NCBI GenBank assembly: GCA_963971305.1
Contig: OZ020316.1
Location: forward strand, 15,270,745-15,334,744
Length of the DNA stretch: 64,000 nucleotides
Direction of reading: 5' to 3'
Source of the DNA: Arcuatula senhousia
Lineage: Eukaryota; Mollusca; Bivalvia; Mytilida; Mytilidae
This document shows positions 13,086 to 25,240 of the stretch, one piece after another. The position numbers and the translations under genes are program-made. Below the pieces are notes generated by a model. The model was not told the DNA's origin and ran no database searches. It saw nothing but the letters and a program-made list of their open reading frames with translations. Each line of letters opens with the position of its first letter. Positions within the stretch are counted from its first letter, which is position 1.

Positions 13086-14415
13086 TAAAAGTAATAAAAA
13101 AGCCAATGATTTTTTTTCTCCAAAAAATAAAATTGCTTTTATTTTGAAACTTTAAACCATGCAAAAGCTTTATAATCACTGGAAAATAATTTAGATTTTT
13201 TTTAATATAAAAAAAGAGAAAAAAAAAAGGTTGATGCAATCTTTTTTATTTGTTGCATGGATGAATTCCTTTTTTGTGTGTTGGTGTCTGATGTGTGGGT
13301 GTGTATGTGGATGGACTTACAGCTTAAAAGAAGCTGACCCCCTTGGCTTGGGGTTATATATTTTTTTATTTGTATATTTTTGAAGTCTTTTGATCATAGA
13401 CTTTTACAATTTCTGAAGTCTTTTAATTAAAGACTTAAACATACATGCATGCATACTTGTGTTTTGCTGTAAACTCTGGGTCATATTATTTTATTGAACA
13501 TTTTCAAATCACTCCTCAAAAATGCTAATAAAATACAGTGCTTTCATACCAAGTTTTATTTCAATTGATCATCCAATATCTTATGATGCCATCTTTTTTA
13601 TAGGGTATTTGTCCAAAGTCAAGTCTTCCTATTGTTGGTCTGTATATTTGTACATTATTTGTTCGTCTGTAACTTCATCTGGTTAAATGTAGTGATGAAA
13701 TGTTGATGATCTAAGCTTTTTAATTGAAGTTTAAAGTTTGTAGTTTGTAAAGAACGTACCGCCTCATACGTTCATCACCTTTCTCTGCAGGTTTTCGAGA
13801 CAAACTGCAATGCTGCAGATGCTCTAAACCTACAGAGAGAAGGTGAATGGGGGACGTGTCAAACCATTATCGAGTGCCAATGATTTGATGCAGTGAACCC
13901 CAAACACTGCCCGACTTAGACTTCATTCACCTCTCTCTTTGGTTTTAAAATTCTATATGAATAACATTGCCAATCAAATAAAACAAGATGAAAATTAAAG
14001 GCTGGATTTCAGTCAATTTGTTTTAGTTTCAATACTATTTTGTCAATCAAGTTAAAACTTTAAAATCAAATAAATGATCACATAAATTAATGGTTTTCCA
14101 TTTTGTATAAGACAACTTTCCTTAACAGTTGTTTTGGTAGATTTGTGTGTTTTATATGATAATTTTACCACAGAATTATTCAAACCTATTTACTTCTTTC
14201 CTAAACCGGACCAAACATTTTCCCATTAAATGACTTACGCAAACCAACTATTGGTGAACTCTATGTTTCTGTTTATCTCTTGTGAACTCCTCCAAGTTGG
14301 TTATCCAGCTATTAGTCCTTTCTGTGCAAACTAGCAACAATAGTTTTACAAGCCCTGAAATGTTTATATATTAGGCAAGAATAAATTAATTCTTAGATTC
14401 TCATCTTAGATTCAT
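13086..14415. other. AT-rich DNA with a small imperfect foldback
   Basis: No gene is supported. Near 13771-13856 a segment with CACCTTTCTCTGCAGGTTT faces its inverted counterpart AAACCTACAGAGAGAAGGTG, giving an imperfect hairpin with about 24-base arms. A related CACCTCTCTCTTTGG stretch follows at about 13928. Confidence 0.45.
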
Positions 14416-15159
14416 GAAATATGGGACAGACAGACAAATTTTGTTTATTTATTTTTTATCTATTTTGGAAAAATTGGCCCAAAATCATTATAATTTGCCT
14501 CCAAAAATTTTTATTTTTTAGGTTGCTAAAAAAATCAGGGTGGAAGGAGTTGAGAATTAATCTAAGATATCTTCTATATTGGCCTTACAAGATAATGTTT
14601 TGATAAATAATTCTTATTCATGTTTCTTGAGAAGTAAGTGTTTTCTGAATTTAATGGTTTGATTTCAACTGCTATATATATATCAACAAAAATTTCTTAC
14701 CTTATATAACTCCTCAAGATAGGCCCTTCAGGCAAACCGGAAACATCTTCCAGCTTCATATAGTCCAATCTGTTCAACCAAGAATGAAATATGGGACAGA
14801 CAGACAAATTTTGATTATTTATTTTTTATCTATTTTGGAAAAATTGGCCCAAAATCATTATAATTTGCCTCCAAAAAATTTTATTTTTTAGGTTGCTAAA
14901 AAAATCAGGGTGGAAGGAGTTGAGAATTAATCTAAGATATCTTCTACATTGGCCTTACAAGATAATTAACGTTTTGATAAATAATTCTTATTCATGTTTC
15001 TTGAGAAGTAAGTGTTTTCTGAATTTAATGGTTTGATTTCAACTGCTATATATATATCAACAAAAATTTCTTACCCTATATAACTCCTCAAGATAGGCCC
15101 TTCAGGCAAACCGGAAACATCTTCCAGCTTCATATAGTCCAATCTGTTCAACCAAGAAT
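14416..15159. repeat. 370-bp tandem duplication
   Basis: Copy 1 (14416-14785) and copy 2 (14786-15159) abut directly and both run from GAAATATGGGACAGACAGAC to GTTCAACCAAGAAT. They differ by only a handful of substitutions and short indels, including a small insertion near 14965 in copy 2. The open frame at 14421-14603 in copy 1 is low-complexity, lysine- and phenylalanine-rich, and is not supported as a gene. Confidence 0.85.
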
Positions 15160-15896
15160 CTAGTTCTGTACACAATTACTTCTTCTCAAGGATGTATAAT
15201 TTGCAATCTACCCAACAACTGAGAGTACGTCATAATCTAACATGAACATGACATACAAACAGTTATCAGAAAGGTATGCAAGTTTTTTTCTCCAAAAAAT
15301 TGTTTCAGTTCAGTTGGTTTTGTACTGAAAAATACATTCTACAAAATATCACATGAACAAATAATATTAGAAAAATGCAAAATTGACACAGAAGATGTAC
15401 TTATTACTAGTAATTTAAACTATATTATCAAAAAATTTATCAAAGTAAAAAATGGCTGGATTTCATTAAACAGACCTGAAATGAATCCTACATTGTGGGT
15501 CCCCACCCTGATTCTATATACCAAATAATGTGGTTTCCTTATTATTTTCCAGGTATCAATTTTTGTGGGTTTGGTGGGTGCATGGTCTTGACCCACACAA
15601 ATTGATATCCCACAAAAAGAAAAATTAATACTTATCTGCGTGCTGCAGACTTCAGAACCACGACTTTAAGAATCCATGAAGTGGTCATTTTTTTATCAAA
15701 TCCCGACAATTAGTACCCACCAAATAAATGAATCCACAGTATCAAGTGACTGTAATAAGTAGATGCTGAGAAATAGAAGAAAATGAGATGTGGAATAAGT
15801 GTAGCGACACAACCTACATTATAAACGTATATTTTAAATATCCTGTTAAGAAAATTTCTACCCTGCCTGCCAGCTGCCGGCCCAACATCCAGCCAA
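15160..15896. other. Fragments of dispersed repeats
   Basis: About 15440-15490 carries AAAATGGCTGGATTTCATT, the start of a dispersed family also found at 33503, 36649, 37547 and, reversed, near 62340. About 15760-15850 carries GATGTGGAATAAGTGTAGCG, also found near 27650 (inverted) and 62800. No gene is supported. Confidence 0.5.
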
Positions 15897-17893
15897 AAAT
15901 AATAAGTAAAGAATAAAGCCATAGAATAGTTACTCTACATATAATGGTGTCATTATATGTCCCACTTTGGTCCGCGGTCAGGTTTTCAATATATGGCCTG
16001 ACAACCCTTGAAGTATAATCAAAGGTATCCCCTATCCGCCACCTGGGGACGCGCCTGGTTGGTCTGTGGGATGACCCTCTGAACAGTCATGTCCAGACAT
16101 TCCAGGAAAAAAAAAACAAAAAAGCTTTTAGAACAAACATCTTTAACAAAAAGGACAGCCAAAGAAAAAAACTTTAAATAGCCAAACTAATTCTTGAAAA
16201 AAATCAACAAAACAATTTTGCCTTCAAAAGCCAAACTGAAGGATAAAACTGGCCAAAATAAAAAGTAATTTTAAGTTTATGCCAAAATGAAAAATAAATT
16301 CCATTTTAAAAAAGCAATTTGAAAAAAAAAAATGATTCAAAATAAATTTCACAAAAATAGAAAATAGTTAAGATAAAGCAAAAAGTAGTGTAATGAAACA
16401 TTGAAAAAGGTATAAATATTTACAAAATGACAGAAAATTAACTTTGTTTGAAAATGAAGCTTTTTGCAGTAAAACATGTAAATCTCTGAATGTTTACATT
16501 TAATAAAATTTTGAAAAACAAAAATTCACAAATTTAAAAGACAAATAAATAACACTAAAATTAAACAGAAATCTAGATATCTAAGAACTAGCCAAACACA
16601 ATGTGGAGTTGTTCACAATTGAGAATTGCCTAGTTTTCCAAGCAATCAAATAATTCTAGTAAAATTTTGCAGGGGGAAGGACCATTTATCCAACTCTTTG
16701 TTGTATTTCAATGGTATACGCAGCATTCAAAAGAACTTCAAAAGTATGTGTACATACATGTATGAACATACATTTTGTTTGATGAAACAAACTATTTTTC
16801 ACAAGAACTATAACAATAATTCATTTCAGTCCTTCAGATTGTCAGTCTGTTCTTCAAATGTCAGTAACTTTTACCCCAATATGGGTGATCTACAACTCCT
16901 TAATTTCTATTTCTCCTATTATGATAGACAAAGAGGTCTTTATTCCATAACATGAACCTGGGGTCCAAAACTTAATATCAATATCAGTGTCTAATTCAAG
17001 ATTTTTCTTCTTCAGATTTCATGAAAAACAACATGTGTGAACATTATGAAGTTTTGAGGAGGTTTAATTCATTTAAATATTTTTGAAATGCCAACTGTAT
17101 TTGATTTTAGTTTTTAAATCATTCATTCATTCATTTTTCTTTTTTCTCTCTCTCTCTCTCTCCCTTTTGTTCTTATTTATTTATTTAGTTTTATTTTAGT
17201 TTTCTTTATTTATTTATATTTATTTATATTTATTAAATTTATTTATTTATTTAAAGTTGGCATAATCCTAGTCTTTTCCAAAATTGTTAAAATGGGTGAT
17301 GTAACAGTAAAGTGTAAAAAGAATCTAAATGTATACTTTCAGAAGACTAGGAGACTAAAAGTGATATTTTCAATGATTTTTTATTGCTTCAACTTTAGCA
17401 CCTACATAATATTCACATGTATTGTTTTACAAAAACTCTTCAAGGAATTATTATCTGAACAGACACCAACAAAAACATCAAGATGTTAAACTTCAAGTCA
17501 TGTAGAGAAAGTAACTCAAGTCTGCAAATGTGCAAATCATAACCATGAATTACAGCTAAGCAGAAATATCCAAGCCAACAATACAATAAATTGTAAGCAA
17601 GAATTCATAGTCTCAATATCACTACTATACATGTATGATTAAGATTTGACTCTAGAAAAGGGGGACAGTCGATGGAATATCAAAGTACAACAACTTCATA
17701 AGGATAGTGAGACTGATATTTGCAAGTCCTTTCTCTTGTGCACAACTGATTGCCATCAACATCAAAATAGCAACAATAATATTTTAACTGTCTCTCAGGT
17801 CAATAAACTGACCAGGCCATTACTAGAGCTTTACATATTACCTGAGGAACAACTTAGGAACATGTTTTCTTAACTGCAAACCACATCCAACAA
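15897..17893. repeat. Anonymous 2-kb duplicated block, copy B
   Basis: This is the second copy of the block at 11037-13085, same orientation, about 4.8 kb downstream. Many substitutions and indels separate the copies, so the duplication is not recent. Frames at 16800-16955 and 17646-17760 are the counterparts of those in copy A and keep the strings LSVCSSNVSNFYPNMGD and LHKDSETDICKSFLLCT, although the surrounding frames differ. Confidence 0.75.
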
Positions 17894-18131
17894 AATGCAT
17901 GTTAAGTCCTAGAAAAGGGACAATTAACCTTGAAAGAAAATCTACTAATTACTAAAATAAAAGAAAGAAAATATTGTATAAAATATTGAAATAAACTTTT
18001 AAAGAAAAAAATATCTTTAGAAAAGAAAAAATTAAACCTTTATTACCTTTTCAATGAAATTTTATTGACTTACTTGTACATTGGAAATATTTTGTATGTA
18101 TGTATATATATATCCATTTTGATTTTTGTGA

Positions 18132-18325
18132 TTTGTACATTTATTCCATCTCAATAGTGCAAGTACAGTGGGACTATTGTTTTGTACATTTATTCCATCT
18201 CCATACTGCATGTACTTTGGGATTATTATGCTTTGTACATTTATTCCATCTCCATACTACATGAACATTTGGATTATTATGCTTTGTACATTTATTCCAT
18301 CTCCATATTACTTCATGTACTATTT
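18132..18325. repeat. Four-unit tandem repeat, 49-51 bp
   Basis: The word TTTGTACATTTATTCCATCT recurs at 18132, 18181, 18232 and 18283. The overlapping small frames at 18168-18400 are products of this periodicity. Confidence 0.85.
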
Positions 18326-20340
18326 TTATTTGTTCACATCACTTTTTCTTGTCAGTGTTTAATTTGTTCATATAGCTTTTTCGTTGACTTACATGCATAA
18401 TCAGATAACCTTCTTGTAAATATACTTAAAATCCCTTTGTAGTGTCTTCACCTAACACCAGCTCTGGAGAATGACTAAACAGCTAATCTGGAATCTTGTT
18501 GGTTTCCAGGGTTAAGCCACATTCATCCTGCTCTGGGGCATGATCAACAACACATCTAGTCTGAAATGCCATCTAAGGTTGAGCCAGTTGGATCAAAGGG
18601 ATGCTTTAGATCTAAACTGAAATTATACTGAGGATTTTAGTACATATGTAAAGTTTATTATTTGTCTTATTTGTCAATTTTTGGGGGTTATTGTCTGATA
18701 TTTTAAGTGTGAAGAACAGCAATACACATACTGTAGTATTTCTTAAAATTGCATTTTTTCCAATGTTTCATGCATTCTATTCAATATCCGTGTATACTGT
18801 AACCAAATCTAATATGCTGCTTTTTCTTGATATACATGTACATTTATATTCCACATTATTTTAAGTTACAGCATTAATTTATTCAGTCTAGGGCGGTACA
18901 GACAAGACATCTAAGTACCACAGTACTGGGACATTACTAATGGAACTCAGATATTCTTGTCAGATATATTTGTGCAGTGCAGGAACAACTATACAGTGAT
19001 TTTTTTTTTTTTTTTTTTTTATATAAAAACAAACTACCTGTTGTCATATGTTGACATTTGTTACCAATCTATGCTTAATACATAGCATAAGTTTCTGTTT
19101 GCTGTCAAAAAATCCAAAAATATACGCTTCCCCTTCAAAATGATTTTGAAAAAAAATTACTTTCTCATTAAGTCGCTGACAATAAAAATTAAATGCTATA
19201 TAAAGGCCAAAAAGAAATAAAAAGAAAAAAAACATTTTAAAAAAGAGTTTTTGCCAAAAGAACACTGGAGTAATATTTATATGCACAATGTAATTTTACT
19301 AAACAAATCTTCATGGAGTTTATCCTTATTATCAAACCTCAAGGAGAGCTGAAAACCCATAAATGGAAAACTAAAATGTATGCATACATTTTATTTAATC
19401 TTAAATGCCTAAAAACTTTTTTGAAAAAAAAAAAATCAAATAATTTTGACATTAATAAATGAATGAGTACCAAATTGTATGCCAAACTCAGGGACTACTT
19501 TTGCTAACTTGAAAGAGTGCATGCAGGGGAGAGAGAGTTAGTATTTGTTATTATGCAGGTGAAAGTGTCAATTTCCAGTCAGCAAAATTAAGTTAAAAAT
19601 GAAATTAGAATATTTCAACAGTTATCAGGGATTTTAAGTAGCTCTAAACAAAGCTTTAATAAAAAATATGTTTTAGATATAAAGCAATCTATTTTAGTTC
19701 TCCTATTATGATTTTTCTAACTGTGCTTAAGATTCAATAAAAGGCTCACTCCATTCAAAAATGTTCAATAAACTACAATGGTACACATACACATACCAAG
19801 TTTCATCAACATCCAACTATTAATGGAGCACACTCACTCAATTACTGGCTGCAAGTATTTTTTTTTCTGAAATTTTTACATTTACTTTTTTATGAATTTT
19901 TTTTTTTTTAAATACTGTTGCATATTTATTGCTTCTACAAAAGATTTAATTATTGTCAAAAACTTCTCCAGTGAATAAATTTGAGTTGAATCTTCCAAAA
20001 CATAACGACTAGAAATGAGAAGTTGTGAACAAAGAAAAAGGGGTATATTTATGAAATTTCATTGTAAAAATATATCTTTTATTTAATGAGAAAAAACTTT
20101 TATCCATGGAAATATTCTCAAAACGGAAAAGTATTTCATTAGAAAAAAGAGGAAACAATAACAAAAAAAAATTTAACAAATTAAACAAGTTCAAACTATT
20201 TAACAAAAGATTTTAAAGTATTTTAGAGACAGCATGGTGATTCATGTATCATTAGACCATTTGTGCAACTCAAAGACCACCTAAGAAACAACCGGGGCAC
20301 CAAACAGACACATTTCACTTAACAGGGAACACACAATACA
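18326..20340. other. AT-rich non-coding stretch with a T21 run
   Basis: Contains an uninterrupted T run at about 19000-19020 and further A- and T-rich tracts. A fragment near 19790-19830 carries CATACCAAGTTTCATCAAC, a word shared by several unrelated repeat families here. The minus frames at 19044-19286 and 20009-20206 are F/K-rich and look like chance. Confidence 0.5.
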
Positions 20341-20349
20341 AAAACCATG

Positions 20350-20525
20350 CCAATATAGAGGTGGAGAGAGAAGAGAGGGGGTGGGGAGAGAAGAGAGGGG
20401 GTGGGGAGAGAAGAGAAGGGGATGGGGAGAGGGGAGAAAAGAACAGGGGTCAGGAGAAAAAGAGAGAGTAAAGGGGGATGGGAAGGGAAAGAGAGAGATG
20501 GGGAGGGGAGGGGAGGGGGGAGTAA
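20350..20525. repeat. Polypurine tract
   Basis: Nearly all G and A on the plus strand, with GGGGTGGGGAGAGAAGAGAG-type units repeated near 20355-20420. Long homopurine stretches with mirror symmetry can form triplex DNA; that is a physical inference only. It directly precedes the 39-bp minisatellite. Confidence 0.85.
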
Positions 20526-20529
20526 CACA

Positions 20530-22311
20530 CTACAAAAAACCACCTGGGTCATGGGGTCGAGGCGGGTGCCCTAAACGCATTACACCAAATGACATCACCT
20601 GCTGAAAAATTGGAAACAAGCCTAAAAACATCACCTGTTGAATGGGGATGGAGCAAAAACAACCTAGAGAGAGCACCTTGAAAATAAGACCAAACAAATG
20701 AACAGCCAAAATCACCTGGAGAGAAGGAGGACAAGACACATCAACCGAAATCACCTCTGGAGACGGAGGACAAGGCACATCAACCGAAATCACCTTGGGA
20801 GACGGAGGACAAGGCACATCTACCAAAATCACCTGGGGAGATGGAGGACAAGGCACATCAACCAAAATCACCTTGGGAGATGGAGGACAAAGCACATCAA
20901 CGAAAATCACCTGGGGAGATGGAGGACAAGGCACATCAACTGAAATCACCTGGGAAGAAGGAGGAACCTGCACGTCAACTGAAATCACCTGGGGAGATAG
21001 AGGACAAGGCACATCAACCGAAATCACCTTGGGAGAGAGAGGACAAGGCACATCAACCAAAATCACCTGGGGAGACGGAGGACAAGGCACATCAACCAAA
21101 ATCACCTGGGGAGAGGGAGGACCATGCACGTCAACCGAAATCACCTGGGAAGAAGGAGGACCCTGCACGTCAACTGAAATCACCTGGGAAGATAGAGGAC
21201 AAGGCACATCAACCGAAATCACCTGGGGAGACGGAGGACAAGACACATCAACCAAAATCACTTGGGGAGACGGAGGACAAGGCACATCAACCAAAATCAC
21301 CTGGGGAGAGGGAGGACAAGACACATCAACCAAAATCACCTGGGGAGACGGAGGACAAGGCACATCAACCAAAATCACCTGGGGAGAGGGAGGACAAGGC
21401 ACATCAACCAAAATCACCTGGGGAGAGGGAGGACAAGATTCATCAACTGAAATCACCTGGGGAGGAGGACAAGACACATCAACTGAAATCACCTTGGGAG
21501 AGGGAGGACAAGACACATCAACCAAAATCACCTTGGGAGAGGGAGGGCAAGACACATCAACCAAAATCACCTTGGGAGACAGAGGACAAGGCACATCTAC
21601 CAAAATCACCTGGGGAGAGGGGGGACAAGACACATCAACCAAAATCACCTGGGGAGAGGGGGGACAAGACACATCAACCAAAATCACCTGGGGAGAGGGA
21701 GGACAAGATTCATCAACTGAAATCACCTGGGGAGGAGGACAAGACACATCAACTGAAATCACCTGGGGAGACGGAGGACAAGGCACATCAACCAAAATCA
21801 CCTGGGGAGAGGGAGGACAAGGCACATCAACCAAAATCACCTGGGGAGAGGGAGGACAAGGCACATCAACCAAAATCACCTGGGGAGGAGGACAAGACAA
21901 ATCAACCAAAATCACCTTGGGAGAGGGAGGGCAAGACACATCAACCAAAATCACCTGGGGAGAAGGACCAAACATATCAACAAGCACAGACATCACCTCA
22001 GCAAAAGGACCAGACATACTAAACCCAAAAGACTGCTGCACAAAGACCAATGAAGAATGAACCAGGGAACTGGTCTGTTTGACCAAGATCAATGTGATGT
22101 TGATCAAACAAAGCAGTGAAATAGTGTATTGTTTGCCATAAGAACCAAAGTTCTTTGACAAAGAATACACCAGGGGCCAGCTTTGTTGAATAAATACCAG
22201 GGTGGCCTTTATCCAACAAAGCAACAGCATATTCATTACAATGAGGCAGTTGATGAATAGGCAAAGCATACCCATCAAGATACCCATAATAACAAATAGT
22301 GCTGACATCAT
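20530..22311 (-). CDS. Doubtful 593-residue repeat protein ORF over a 39-bp minisatellite
   Basis: This is the longest open frame in the window. From the first Met at 22311 it reads a hydrophobic N-terminus (about residues 1-50, able to form one or two membrane segments), a linker to about residue 110, and about 32 copies of a 13-residue unit close to PSPQVILVDVPCP (variable positions I/L/V, S/P, C), then a divergent tail ending HPPRPHDPGGFL. Unit length variants (39 or 36 bp) keep the frame. Against coding: the plus strand is open in two frames over the same array (20795-22060 reading GQGTSTKITWGEG-type units; 20841-22022 reading EDKAHQPKSPGER-type units), as expected when a repeat length divisible by three lacks stops. 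An alternative minus frame (22019-22324) reads through the N-terminal part. No family is recognised and no intron or promoter evidence is visible. Confidence 0.3.
   Translation of the reverse strand: MMSALFVIMGILMGMLCLFINCLIVMNMLLLCWIKATLVFIQQSWPLVYSLSKNFGSYGKQYTISLLCLINITLILVKQTSSLVHSSLVFVQQSFGFSMSGPFAEVMSVLVDMFGPSPQVILVDVSCPPSPKVILVDLSCPPPQVILVDVPCPPSPQVILVDVPCPPSPQVILVDVPCPPSPQVISVDVSCPPPQVISVDESCPPSPQVILVDVSCPPSPQVILVDVSCPPSPQVILVDVPCPLSPKVILVDVSCPPSPKVILVDVSCPPSPKVISVDVSCPPPQVISVDESCPPSPQVILVDVPCPPSPQVILVDVPCPPSPQVILVDVSCPPSPQVILVDVPCPPSPQVILVDVSCPPSPQVISVDVPCPLSSQVISVDVQGPPSSQVISVDVHGPPSPQVILVDVPCPPSPQVILVDVPCPLSPKVISVDVPCPLSPQVISVDVQVPPSSQVISVDVPCPPSPQVIFVDVLCPPSPKVILVDVPCPPSPQVILVDVPCPPSPKVISVDVPCPPSPEVISVDVSCPPSLQVILAVHLFGLIFKVLSLGCFCSIPIQQVMFLGLFPIFQQVMSFGVMRLGHPPRPHDPGGFL
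20590..22015. repeat. 39-bp minisatellite, about 32 clear units
   Basis: The plus-strand unit is close to AAAATCACCTGGGGAGAGGG followed by AGGACAAGGCACATCAACC. Clear units run from about 20700 to 21960. Older, degenerate units marked only by ACATCACCTG recur at about 20593, 20629 and 21988, outside the homogenised core. A 36-bp variant (GGGGAGGAGGACAAGAC) occurs at least three times. Confidence 0.95.
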
Positions 22312-22324
22312 TTAACAATATCAA

Positions 22325-23483
22325 AAATACAAAATCAAATTTTCAAACAATACTTAACTTCAGCTGCTAGAGACTATCAAAATGGCCTTCTCACAGATTG
22401 AAGCTCAGTTCTGGAATGAACACTTGAGACAGTTAAAATTTTCACAGGTCACTGCACACCATCCAATCACTGAAAAGCTAACAAACAAATAGCCAATGAA
22501 AACCATAAACACAAAGTCAAGTGATCTATCAGGTGTAAAGGGTATGAAAAAATTTTCCATGCTCCAGGCTAAGCTTTCAGTGAGTAATTTTTCTTCAAAA
22601 TCAACCATTTGTATTACAGATTTCTTTTGTTCCAAAATTGTGTCTAATTAACTTCTTAGTAACTTTAGGATCAATACCTAAGGCCATTTTCACACCTTTT
22701 TATCAAATTTATTTTACCTCATTGCTCAAATAATCTTCTCAACTTTATGTGTATTGGTAGAAAAGGGGGATAGTTAACTTGAATCTCCTGTACTTGGTGA
22801 TCACAATACCAGTACCGGTATTATTTTAATATTTTCAACTTTAAAGTGTTAGTGTTTTGATTGACACATTATATTATTGACTCCAGATCTTGACTTTGCT
22901 GATTTTAAGGGGTTATATATTTTTTACAGTTAATTGTATAATTATATGCATATAACCTGAGGACTTATCTGTTATACATGTCTTTTGTCTTATATATAGT
23001 TCTTGTAAAAAAAAATAATTAAAACTTTATTTTAATAACTTTATTACAAATATTGCACTTTTTCTATCATTATTCTGGATGACATATATTAATAACAAGA
23101 GTTAACACTAAAGTATAATATTAAATGCCGCCTTTAAAGAATCAGAATACATGGCAAATAATAACCAAGAATCTTGGTTAAACTGTATTCAAACAATATT
23201 TAAATTAGGTAAATTCTGTCCTCGTCAGTCGATGTGATAACATCTTTTTACTTTTTAGCCCCTGAAGAAGGACTTTATGTCCGAAAATTTGGGCAATTTA
23301 GTTTTTATTTGTTTTAAAGGTTTTATTTATTTATATTTCATATTTTGTTTTACCTTTTAAATGTGGCTTCACCTACCATTTATTTACCTATTTTACTTAT
23401 ACACAGGCCACAGTGCAACATATTTTATTTATTTTTTTTTATTTTTTTGAATATTTAAATTACTAAACCTTGAACATTTATAT
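22325..23483. other. AT-rich stretch, no supported gene
   Basis: A 76-residue minus frame (22405-22635) has no recognisable domain. Around 23265-23300, CCTGAAGAAGGACTTTATGTCCG could be a decayed piece of a retroelement frame, but it is too short to assign. The right end leads into the LINE fragment at 23484. Confidence 0.4.
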
Positions 23484-24017
23484 TTGAATGTGACCAATTA
23501 TAAACATACATATATTATTAATAAAATTAAAAATAGCTTAAAGATAAAGCTTATTGATATTTGGTTTGAAAATATAAATAATGACAATAAAAGAAAAGCC
23601 AAAATAGGAAATAAATTAAGAACATACAGAAAATTTAAATACATATATAAACTTGAACCATATCTAAATATAGGTTCTGAAAATCAAAGAAAATACCTAA
23701 CAAAACTAAGACTCAGTGACCATGATTTAAACATAGAAAGAGGTAGATATACCAACTTAGAAATACACCAAAGAATATGCTGCATGTGTAAAGCTGAAGT
23801 GGAAGATGAGAAACATTTTTTATTAAATTGCCCAAACTTAGAAGAAATTAGAAAACCTTTTATTGAAGAAATGAATGATAGATTTTATAATTTTAAAAAC
23901 CTTTGTATTAATAATAAGTTCTTATGGTTAATGAGCAATGAAGACACATATGTTATAAAACTTTTATTGAAATTAGTTTCCGATTTGAGAGAAAAACGTC
24001 AAGCATTAATTAATTAA
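23484..24017 (+). pseudogene. LINE C-terminal fragment with Cys/His tail
   Basis: This 177-residue frame matches the C-terminal part of a CR1/L2-like LINE protein. The segment RKYLTKLRLSDHDLNIERGR corresponds to the LTKLRISDHNL-type block that precedes the metal-binding tail. The tail reads RICCMCKAEVEDEKHFLLNC, a C-X2-C...H-X4-C pattern shared with 39800-40057 and 51250-51479. The RT and endonuclease are missing, so this is a 5'-truncated copy. The Met at 23484 is simply the first in frame. Confidence 0.8.
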
Positions 24018-24275
24018 AATGGATTTAAAAAAAATGATAGAGTTGTCTCCCCTTGCCTTGTCCTTACTGGATATCCTCATTACCTTACATATATATACAT
24101 ATATTCATGTTCTTATAATGACTACAATTATCTTAAAATGAAACTTTTTTGTTTGTTTATTATGAGATATTTTATGTTTCTTATGTTTAATTGAATTGAA
24201 ATTCATTCTGCCTGTAACGGGCACCTTTAATTGGTCAATAAAATCTGTTCTGTTCTGTTCTGTTCTGTTCCTACC
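24018..24275 (+). mobile_element. LINE 3' untranslated region with pentanucleotide tail
   Basis: This follows the LINE stop codon. It contains GGTCAATAAAATCTG and ends in a (TGTTC)n microsatellite at about 24245-24271. A 3' terminal short tandem repeat is typical of CR1/L2-type elements and marks the 3' end of this copy. Confidence 0.75.
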
Positions 24276-24360
24276 GGCACCTTTAGAAACAATTATATAC
24301 TTTCTTACTTCCACTATATTTTGAAGTTACATGGATTTTCAGTTTCTGAGATCAAAAGAT

Positions 24361-25240
24361 GTATATAGAACTTAAAACATTGCTAATATATGCAATAAAA
24401 ATAATCAAAGTCTCACTCAACCAGAAAATCAAGGTCAGTCAAAAGATGGGGAGGCAACTATGTTAAACTATTACTAGGGCATATGTATACCGAATTTCAT
24501 CAACCTTAGTCAAAACCAATAATGGTGTTTGCAAAACCTTAACATTGCTCTTACATGTATATGTATTGAAAATTGTGAAAGTCACTCAATCTGAAAATCA
24601 AGTTCAAGGTCAAAAGATGGGGATTTTATTGTGTTAAGCCACTACTGGGGCATATGCATACCAAGTTGCATCAACCTAGGACTTATAGTTCTTGAGATAT
24701 GGAGGTGCTCGCAAAACTTTTCCATTGCTATTATGTGTATTGAAAATTGTGAAAGTCACTCAACCGGAAAATCAAGGTCAAGGTCAAAAGATGGGGATGC
24801 AACTGTGCTAAGCTACTACTGGGGCATATGCATACCAAGTTTCATCAACCTAGGACCTATAGTTCTTGAGATATGGAGGTGCTGCAAAACTTTTCCATTG
24901 CTATTATGTGTATTGAAAATTGTCAAAGTCACTCAACCGGAAAATCAAGGTCAAGGTCAAAAGATGGGGATGCATCTGTGCTAAGCTGCTACTGGGGCAT
25001 ATGCATACCAAGTTTCATCAACCTAGGACCTATAGTTCTTGAGATATGGAGGTGCTCGCAAAACTTTTCCATTGCTATTATATGTATTGAAAATTGTCAA
25101 AGTCACTCAACCGGAAAACCAAGGTCAAGGTCAAAAGATGGGGATGCATCTGTGCTAAGCTACTACTGGGGCATATGCATACCAAGTTTCATCAACCCAG
25201 GACCTATAGTTCTTGAGATATGGAGGTGATCATAAAACTT
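24361..25240. repeat. 174-bp tandem array, about five units
   Basis: The marker CTTGAGATATGGAGGTG recurs at 24691, 24865, 25038 and 25212, a spacing of 173-174 bp. A further degenerate unit lies at the left (24361-24540). Each unit contains GCATACCAAGTTTCATCAAC and a GGTCAAGGTCAAAAGATGGG segment. The plus-strand frames at 24631-25229 only reflect the absence of stops in the repeat. Confidence 0.9.

Noticed and set aside
20795..22060. Plus-strand frames of 421 and 393 residues over the 39-bp array
   Set aside because: A repeat length divisible by three with no stop is open in several frames automatically; no unique N- or C-terminal part with a recognisable domain was found.
22405..22635. 76-residue minus frame as a small membrane protein gene
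   Set aside because: A hydrophobic stretch alone is not enough, and neighbouring sequence shows no gene structure.
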